A DNA stretch of 17,027 nt from Atopobium sp. UBA2090 (GTDB lineage: Bacteria; Actinomycetota; Coriobacteriia; Coriobacteriales; Atopobiaceae): assembly GCA_002331575.1 (NCBI GenBank), contig DCZG01000122.1, positions 8,364 to 25,390 of the forward strand, given 5' to 3'. The notes under the pieces were generated by a model that was not told where the DNA came from, did not search any database, and was given only the letters and a program-made list of their open reading frames with translations. The position numbers and the translations under genes were made by a program. Below are positions 12,969-17,027 of the stretch, piece after piece (position 1 is the stretch's first letter; each line of letters begins with the position of its first letter).

Positions 12969-15148
12969 GAAGGGCATGGCGCATCTTCAAACAGGACTGC
13001 ATCCATGCGACGAGCAACGTCATCGCGCTCGTCGTCTGCGTCGGTCTCGTGGTCATCCCCTCGCTCTACGCCTGGTTCAACATCGCGGGCAGCTGGGACC
13101 CCTACAGCAACACGAAGAACCTCAAGATCGCCGTGGCCAACTCCGACGAGGGCTACTCGAGCGACCTCATCCCCGTCGAGATCAACATCGGCGAGCGCAC
13201 GGCCTCCAAGCTGCAGGAGAGCACGAGCATCGGCTACGTGACCACCGACGAGGACGACGCCATCGAGGGCGTGAGGAGCGGAGAGTATTACGCCGCGATC
13301 GTCATCCCCGAGGACTTCACCGAGAAGATGATGACGCTCCTCTCCGGAGACCCCCAGAAAGCGACGATCGTCTACTACAGCAACGAGAAGGAGAACGCTA
13401 TCGCGTCGATCGTCTCGGACAAGGCCGCGTCGGCCGTGCGCACCGACGTGGAGTCATCCTTCGACGAGACCGTCTCGGAGGTGGCGGCGAGCACCTTGGG
13501 CGAGGTCTCGGGCTACCTCGGCGACGACAACGTGGTCCTCATCGGACAGAAGCTCGACTCCACGCTCAAGTCGGGCTCGCAGGACCTGCGCGCCGCGTCA
13601 TCCCACATCGACGCATACTCCGACCTGCTCTCCTCCGCCTCCTCGATCGTCGACAGCTCCACGAGCCTGCTCTCGACGACGGGAGGCTCGGCCTCGTCCA
13701 TCTCCGACGCGCTCGGGAGCGCCTCCACGGGGGTGCGCCAGGTCGACACCGCCGTGGACGGCGCCACGACCTCCATCAACACGACGCTCGACTCAACGAG
13801 CGAGAGCTTCGACGGGGTCTCGTCGGCCGTCGACGACGCCTTCGACACGGCCGAGACCGATTCCGCGGACGCCGCCGCCGAGCTCCGAAGCATCTCCTCG
13901 CGCGTGCAGGACGTCATCGATGGCTACTCGGCCTTCCGCGAGAGCCTCGTCACGCTGCGAGACGAGCTCGGAGACGACAAGGGCTCGCTGCTCGACCCCG
14001 TGATCGCGCGGGTGGATGGCATCCTCTCCACGCTGCAGGCGCTCCACGACCGGCTTGACACCGCCGCGTCCAACCTCGAGAACGGCGTCGACAGCGCCGA
14101 GGAGGACCACGCGGCGCTCATGGATCTCATCGCAAGCAACAAGTCGCAGGTGGACTCCGTCAGGACCGAGTACGAGTCCAACCTGGAGTCCTCCATCTCC
14201 ACCCTCGCCGACAGCATCGACACCGCGGCGGACTCCGCCGACTCCGTCTCGACAAGTCTCAACGCCACGGTCTCGAGTCTCCAGCAGACCTCCGAGCTCA
14301 CCTCCGGCAACATCGCCGAGATTCAGACCTCGCTCGACGACGCCTCCTCCAAGCTCGACTCCATGGCCGATGACCTCGACGGACTTGTGAGCTCGCTCGA
14401 CGCGGCGGTCAACTCGGGAGACGTGGAGCAGATTCGCACAATCCTCTCGGCGAATCCCACCGCGCTCGCGAGCTTCCTGTCATCCCCCGTGGGCATCAAC
14501 CGCACCGCGGTCTACCCCATCGAGAACAACGGGTCCGCCATGGCGGGCTTCTACTCCACGCTCGCGCTCTTCGTGGGCGCCATCGTCCTTGTCGCCATGC
14601 TCAAGGTGACCGTGTCCGAGGCCGAGCTCGTCGCCGCCGGGAACGCGCGGCCGCGCCATGCCTACATGGGCCGCCTCGGGATCTACGTCGTGCTCGCCGT
14701 TCTGCAGGCGCTGCTCGTCTCGATGGGCGACCTCTTCTACCTCGGCATCCAGTGCGTGCATCCCGTGATGTTCGTCATCACCTGCTGCCTGACGTCGCTC
14801 GTGTTCGTGAACATCACCTACTCTCTCACGGCCTCCTTCGGCGACGTGGGCAAGGCCATCTGCGTCTTCCTCCTTGTAATCCAGGTCGCGGGCGCGGGCG
14901 GCACCTTCCCCAAGGAGATGCTCCCCGCCTTCTTCCAGACCTGCTATCCCTTCCTGCCGTTCGTGCACGCAATTTCGTGCATGCACGAGTGCATCGGCGG
15001 CTACTACGAGGCCACCTGGGCGGTGGAGATGACGGGTCTTCTCACGTACATCCTCCCCTGCCTCCTGCTGGGCCTCATCCTCCGAAAGCCCGTCATTCGT
15101 CTCAACGGCTGGTTCGTGAAGAAGCTCGAAGACACCAAGCTCATGTGA
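12965..15148 (+). CDS. YhgE/Pip-family membrane protein, short form
   Basis: This 727-residue paralogue of the preceding protein shares the motif PSLYAWFNI (32-40), the TTDEDDA segment (93-99) and the segment YYAAIVIP (108-115), each at the same residue position as in its neighbour. It has one N-terminal membrane segment (about 19-40), a Ser/Thr/Asp-rich extracellular region with helical repeats (about 41-525), and membrane segments near 531-548, 570-592, 600-624, 628-643 and 690-707. It lacks the extra two segments and the Lys-rich tail. The ATG is part of an ATGA overlap with the upstream stop codon, and the purine-rich codons of the upstream Lys tail supply the Shine-Dalgarno. This coupling suggests the two proteins are made together, perhaps as a heteromer. 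A repeat element begins two bases after the stop codon. Confidence 0.9.
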   Translation: MRRAWRIFKQDCIHATSNVIALVVCVGLVVIPSLYAWFNIAGSWDPYSNTKNLKIAVANSDEGYSSDLIPVEINIGERTASKLQESTSIGYVTTDEDDAIEGVRSGEYYAAIVIPEDFTEKMMTLLSGDPQKATIVYYSNEKENAIASIVSDKAASAVRTDVESSFDETVSEVAASTLGEVSGYLGDDNVVLIGQKLDSTLKSGSQDLRAASSHIDAYSDLLSSASSIVDSSTSLLSTTGGSASSISDALGSASTGVRQVDTAVDGATTSINTTLDSTSESFDGVSSAVDDAFDTAETDSADAAAELRSISSRVQDVIDGYSAFRESLVTLRDELGDDKGSLLDPVIARVDGILSTLQALHDRLDTAASNLENGVDSAEEDHAALMDLIASNKSQVDSVRTEYESNLESSISTLADSIDTAADSADSVSTSLNATVSSLQQTSELTSGNIAEIQTSLDDASSKLDSMADDLDGLVSSLDAAVNSGDVEQIRTILSANPTALASFLSSPVGINRTAVYPIENNGSAMAGFYSTLALFVGAIVLVAMLKVTVSEAELVAAGNARPRHAYMGRLGIYVVLAVLQALLVSMGDLFYLGIQCVHPVMFVITCCLTSLVFVNITYSLTASFGDVGKAICVFLLVIQVAGAGGTFPKEMLPAFFQTCYPFLPFVHAISCMHECIGGYYEATWAVEMTGLLTYILPCLLLGLILRKPVIRLNGWFVKKLEDTKLM

Positions 15149-15183
15149 CCTGGAAAAGGGGACAGGTTGCTTTTCCAGGTTTT
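15149..15183 (+). terminator. Terminator of the Pip operon formed by a repeat hairpin
   Basis: CCTGGAAAA (15149-15157) pairs with TTTTCCAGG (15171-15179) around a 13-nt loop with GGGGACAGGTT, followed by TTTTTCTC. It lies directly after the stop codon at 15146-15148. This is a good intrinsic terminator and at the same time the left half of the inverted repeat pair at 15150-15453. Confidence 0.65.
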
Positions 15184-15204
15184 TCTCGCCAGGGAGCGGC
15201 GTGG

Positions 15205-15223
15205 CTGCAGTCGCGTGACGCAG
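15205..15223. repeat. Small hairpin inside the composite element
   Basis: CTGC and GTC (15205-15208, 15210-15212) pair with GAC and GCAG (15217-15223), with one bulged A and a GCGT loop: a 7-bp stem. Confidence 0.4.
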
Positions 15224-15249
15224 GTCAGGGCCTCCTCGGACGCTTGGTG

Positions 15250-15352
15250 TGTCGCACGATAGGTTTATGTACGTAAACGTATCGCACGACACAAATCTGG
15301 CCCGAAAGTGTATCGCACGATAGGTTTTGCTACATAAACGTATCGTGCGATA
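15250..15352. repeat. Four TATCGCACGATA-like boxes at 30-31 bp spacing
   Basis: Boxes lie at 15250-15261, 15280-15291, 15311-15322 and 15341-15352, the last in inverse orientation. The consensus TATCGCACGATA is itself a near-palindrome (TATCG, CA, CGATA). Box centres are 30, 31 and 30 bp apart, close to three helical turns, so all would face the same side of the DNA. Boxes 1-2 and 3-4 form two diverged copies of a unit of about 41 bp offset by 61 bp; the first and third spacers (18 bp each) both begin GGTTT and end TAAACG. Boxes 3 and 4 also form a perfect 12-bp stem. This looks like a cooperative protein-binding array; the binding protein is unknown. Confidence 0.8.
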
Positions 15353-15364
15353 GCTTTTCGTTTT

Positions 15365-15392
15365 GGCCTGTCGCTCGGAACGAGATCAGGCC
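15365..15392. repeat. Nested hairpin inside the composite element
   Basis: An outer stem GGCCTG/CAGGCC (15365-15370, 15387-15392) encloses an inner stem CTCG-GAA-CGAG (15374-15384). No T-tract follows. Confidence 0.45.
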
Positions 15393-15456
15393 CGCGGCTC
15401 ATCTCCCCGAACCACGCGGAAAACCTGGAAAAGCAACCTGTCCCCTTTTCCAGCAC

Positions 15457-15462
15457 TATACT
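15457..15462 (+). promoter_or_regulatory. Probable -10 of the gltX promoter
   Basis: TATACT is a near-consensus -10 about 41 bp before the gltX start, and starts 4 bp after the right arm of the composite repeat. The -35 position therefore falls inside the repeat arm, where no good TTGACA match exists. A run resembling the repeat loop (ACAGGTT at 15465-15471) follows it. Confidence 0.45.
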
Positions 15463-15503
15463 GAACAGGTTATGCATTCCCCACGAGCACGAAGGAGCAC
15501 CTC

Positions 15504-16979
15504 TTGTCTGACAAGCCCGTCCGCGTGCGCTTCGCACCCTCCCCCACCGGCAAACTCCACGTGGGCGGTGCGCGCACCGCGATTTACAACTGGGCGTTCG
15601 CCCGTGCCAACCACGGCACGTTCATCCTCCGCATCGACGACACCGACCCGACCCGCTCGACCGACGAGAACACCCAGGTCATCCTTCGTGCCATGCGTTG
15701 GCTGGGCCTCGACTGGGACGAGGGCCCCGACAAGGGCGGCGACTTCGGCCCGTACCGACAGACGGAGCGCCTGGGCATCTACCGCGAGGCTGCCGAGAAG
15801 CTCGTCACCGAAGGCAGGGCCTACTACTGCTTCTGCACCCCCGAGAAGCTCGAGGCCGACCGCGAGGCGGCGCGGGCGCGCAAGGACCCCTTCCAGGGCT
15901 ATCAGCGCACCTGCCGCACCATTGACCCCGCCACGGCGCAGGCGCGCGTCGACGCCGGTGAGCCCTACACCGTCCGCATCAAGGTGCCGCTCGACCGCGG
16001 CGACGTCGTGATCCACGACGCGGTCCACGGCGAGGTCGTCTTCAACGCCAAGGAGCTCGACGACTTCATCATCTTCCGCTCCGACGGAACCCCCACCTAC
16101 AACTTTGCGACGGTCGTCGACGACGCCCTTATGGGCATCACCCACGTCATCCGTGGCGACGACCACCTGTCCAACACCCCGCGCCAGGTCATGGTCTACG
16201 AGGCGCTCGACATGCCCGTGCCGATCTTCGCGCACATCTCGATGATCCTCGGCTCGGACGGCAAGAAGCTCTCCAAGCGCCACGGGGCCACCTCCGTGGA
16301 GGAGTACCGCGACGCCGGCTACCTCTCCGACGCCTTCGTGAACTACCTCGCACTTCTCGGCTGGTCGCTCGACGGCGACACGACCATTGTCCCTCGCGAC
16401 GTGCTGGCCTCGCAGTTCTCGCTCGACCACGTCTCCAAGAATCCGGCGACCTTCGACCCGGCCAAGCTCGACTGGATCCAGCAGCAGTACATCCAGGGGA
16501 TGAGCGACTCCGAGTTCTCGCAGCGGCTGCTCGTGCCGCAGCTCGTGGAGTCGGGCCTCGAGACGGGCTCCTACGAGGACCGTCCCGCCTGGTTCGACCT
16601 GCTCTCGAGCATCCTCAAGCCGCGAACGAAGTTCGCATCCGACGTCATCGAGAAGGCCCGCTTCCTCTACGAGGGCGACGAGGTCACGTTTGACGAGAAG
16701 TCCGTGGCCAAGAACCTCACCAAGGAGGGTGCGAGAAGCTACCTCGAGACTGCGCGGGCGACCTTCGAGGCCCTCGGCGAATGGAAGGCCGCCGCTATCG
16801 ACGCGGCCCTCGACCCGCTCCCTGACCAACTCGGGGTCAACAAGCGCAAGTTCTACGGCGCCGTGCGCGTGGCGGAGTGCGGCAACCAGGTCTCGCCGCC
16901 GCTTGGCGAGTCGCTCGAGCTTCTCGGCAAAGACGTCGCCCTCGCGCGTCTCGAACGCGCGCTTCCCATGGCGCTTTAG
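15504..16979 (+). CDS. gltX: Glutamyl-tRNA synthetase
   Basis: GltX charges tRNA-Glu, and tRNA-Gln where no glutaminyl-tRNA synthetase exists. The 491-residue length is normal for this class I enzyme. The HIGH-type motif is HVGG (19-22) within FAPSPTGKLHVGG (10-22), and the KMSKS-type motif is KLSKR (255-259). C109, C111, Y133 and C137 may form the zinc site seen in some GluRS. The C-terminal anticodon-binding domain is complete and ends at TAG 16977-16979. The start is a TTG with AAGGAG (15492-15497) at 6-nt spacing; no ATG fits the family N-terminus better. Its promoter abuts the repeat element upstream. Confidence 0.97.
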   Translation: MSDKPVRVRFAPSPTGKLHVGGARTAIYNWAFARANHGTFILRIDDTDPTRSTDENTQVILRAMRWLGLDWDEGPDKGGDFGPYRQTERLGIYREAAEKLVTEGRAYYCFCTPEKLEADREAARARKDPFQGYQRTCRTIDPATAQARVDAGEPYTVRIKVPLDRGDVVIHDAVHGEVVFNAKELDDFIIFRSDGTPTYNFATVVDDALMGITHVIRGDDHLSNTPRQVMVYEALDMPVPIFAHISMILGSDGKKLSKRHGATSVEEYRDAGYLSDAFVNYLALLGWSLDGDTTIVPRDVLASQFSLDHVSKNPATFDPAKLDWIQQQYIQGMSDSEFSQRLLVPQLVESGLETGSYEDRPAWFDLLSSILKPRTKFASDVIEKARFLYEGDEVTFDEKSVAKNLTKEGARSYLETARATFEALGEWKAAAIDAALDPLPDQLGVNKRKFYGAVRVAECGNQVSPPLGESLELLGKDVALARLERALPMAL

Positions 16980-17008
16980 CGCTCACAAACCCCACAGGTT
17001 GCTCGGAC

Positions 17009-17025
17009 TGGCAGGATTTCTGCCA
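17009..17025. repeat. Small hairpin at the window edge after gltX
   Basis: TGGCAG (17009-17014), a 5-nt loop and CTGCCA (17020-17025) form a 6-bp stem 29 bp after the gltX stop codon. It could be the gltX terminator or the start of another repeat; the window ends before any T-tract could be seen. Confidence 0.35.
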
Positions 17026-17027
17026 CT

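Larger units (their letters stand above)
15150..15453. repeat. 304-bp composite element with 34-bp perfect inverted ends
   Basis: Positions 15150-15183 are the exact reverse complement of 15420-15453. Each end is a hairpin of the same design as that at 2337-2410, with the same GGGGACAGGTT loop motif and an altered stem. The 236-bp interior holds no gene but is densely structured: a hairpin at 15205-15223, four phased boxes at 15250-15352, and a nested hairpin at 15365-15392. I see no target-site duplication beside the ends. It resembles a non-autonomous element or BIME-type unit; an RNA gene is another possibility. It fills almost all of the 355-bp gap between the Pip operon and gltX. Confidence 0.85.

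Noticed and set aside
15250..15352. CRISPR array
   Set aside because: The repeat is only 12 bp, the spacers are 18-19 bp and two of them are related, one box is inverted, and no cas gene is nearby.
15150..15453. Insertion sequence
   Set aside because: No transposase frame exists inside and no target-site duplication is visible, so it can only be called a non-autonomous or REP-like element.
16980..17027. tRNA gene beginning after gltX
   Set aside because: No acceptor, D-arm or T-arm consensus can be assembled from the remaining 48 bases; only a 6-bp hairpin is seen.

Overview
The window is GC-rich, densely coded and read mostly by overlapping or closely spaced genes. The housekeeping order on the minus strand (metK, priA, def, fmt, rsmB), two neighbouring YhgE/Pip-family membrane proteins and the codon style point to an actinobacterium of the class Coriobacteriia (Olsenella/Atopobium/Collinsella-like). 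This placement is inferred from gene content and composition, not from a database match.

Layout. Positions 1-629 hold no convincing gene but carry a chain of inverted repeats. A minus-strand gene (630-1976) fuses a HAD phosphatase to a thiamine pyrophosphokinase. A small FmdB-type zinc-ribbon gene (2091-2273) runs the other way. It converges on the minus-strand block priA-def-fmt-rsmB (7564 down to 2401), which serves replication restart, formyl-methionine start and maturation, and 16S rRNA methylation. metK (7678-8931) lies upstream of this block behind a UUCG-loop hairpin, and a TetR-family regulator (9023-9778) lies upstream of metK. On the plus strand, divergent from tetR, is a translationally coupled pair of YhgE/Pip proteins (9993-12968 and 12965-15148), followed by gltX (15504-16979), which starts at TTG.

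How the parts fit. tetR and the Pip pair share a 214-bp divergent control region with an AT-rich palindrome over the tetR -35 region, so local repression of tetR, of the Pip pair, or of both is the simplest reading. The HAD-TPK fusion could convert thiamine monophosphate to thiamine and then to thiamine diphosphate in one polypeptide; this is inferred.

Most unusual content. Two intergenic spots (2337-2410 and 15150-15453) carry inverted pairs of a 31-nt hairpin with the same GGGGACAGGTT loop motif but different stems, and the stem differences are compensated base for base. One copy supplies the stop codon of rsmB. The other starts one base after the second Pip stop codon, works as a plausible terminator, and brackets a 236-bp interior holding four TATCGCACGATA-like boxes spaced 30-31 bp apart. 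The hairpin chain at 48-634 has a similar style, with paired boxes of several sequences. No transposase, integrase or CRISPR protein is encoded in the window, so these look like non-autonomous, REP-like or protein-binding repeat elements. They are the best candidates for something undescribed.
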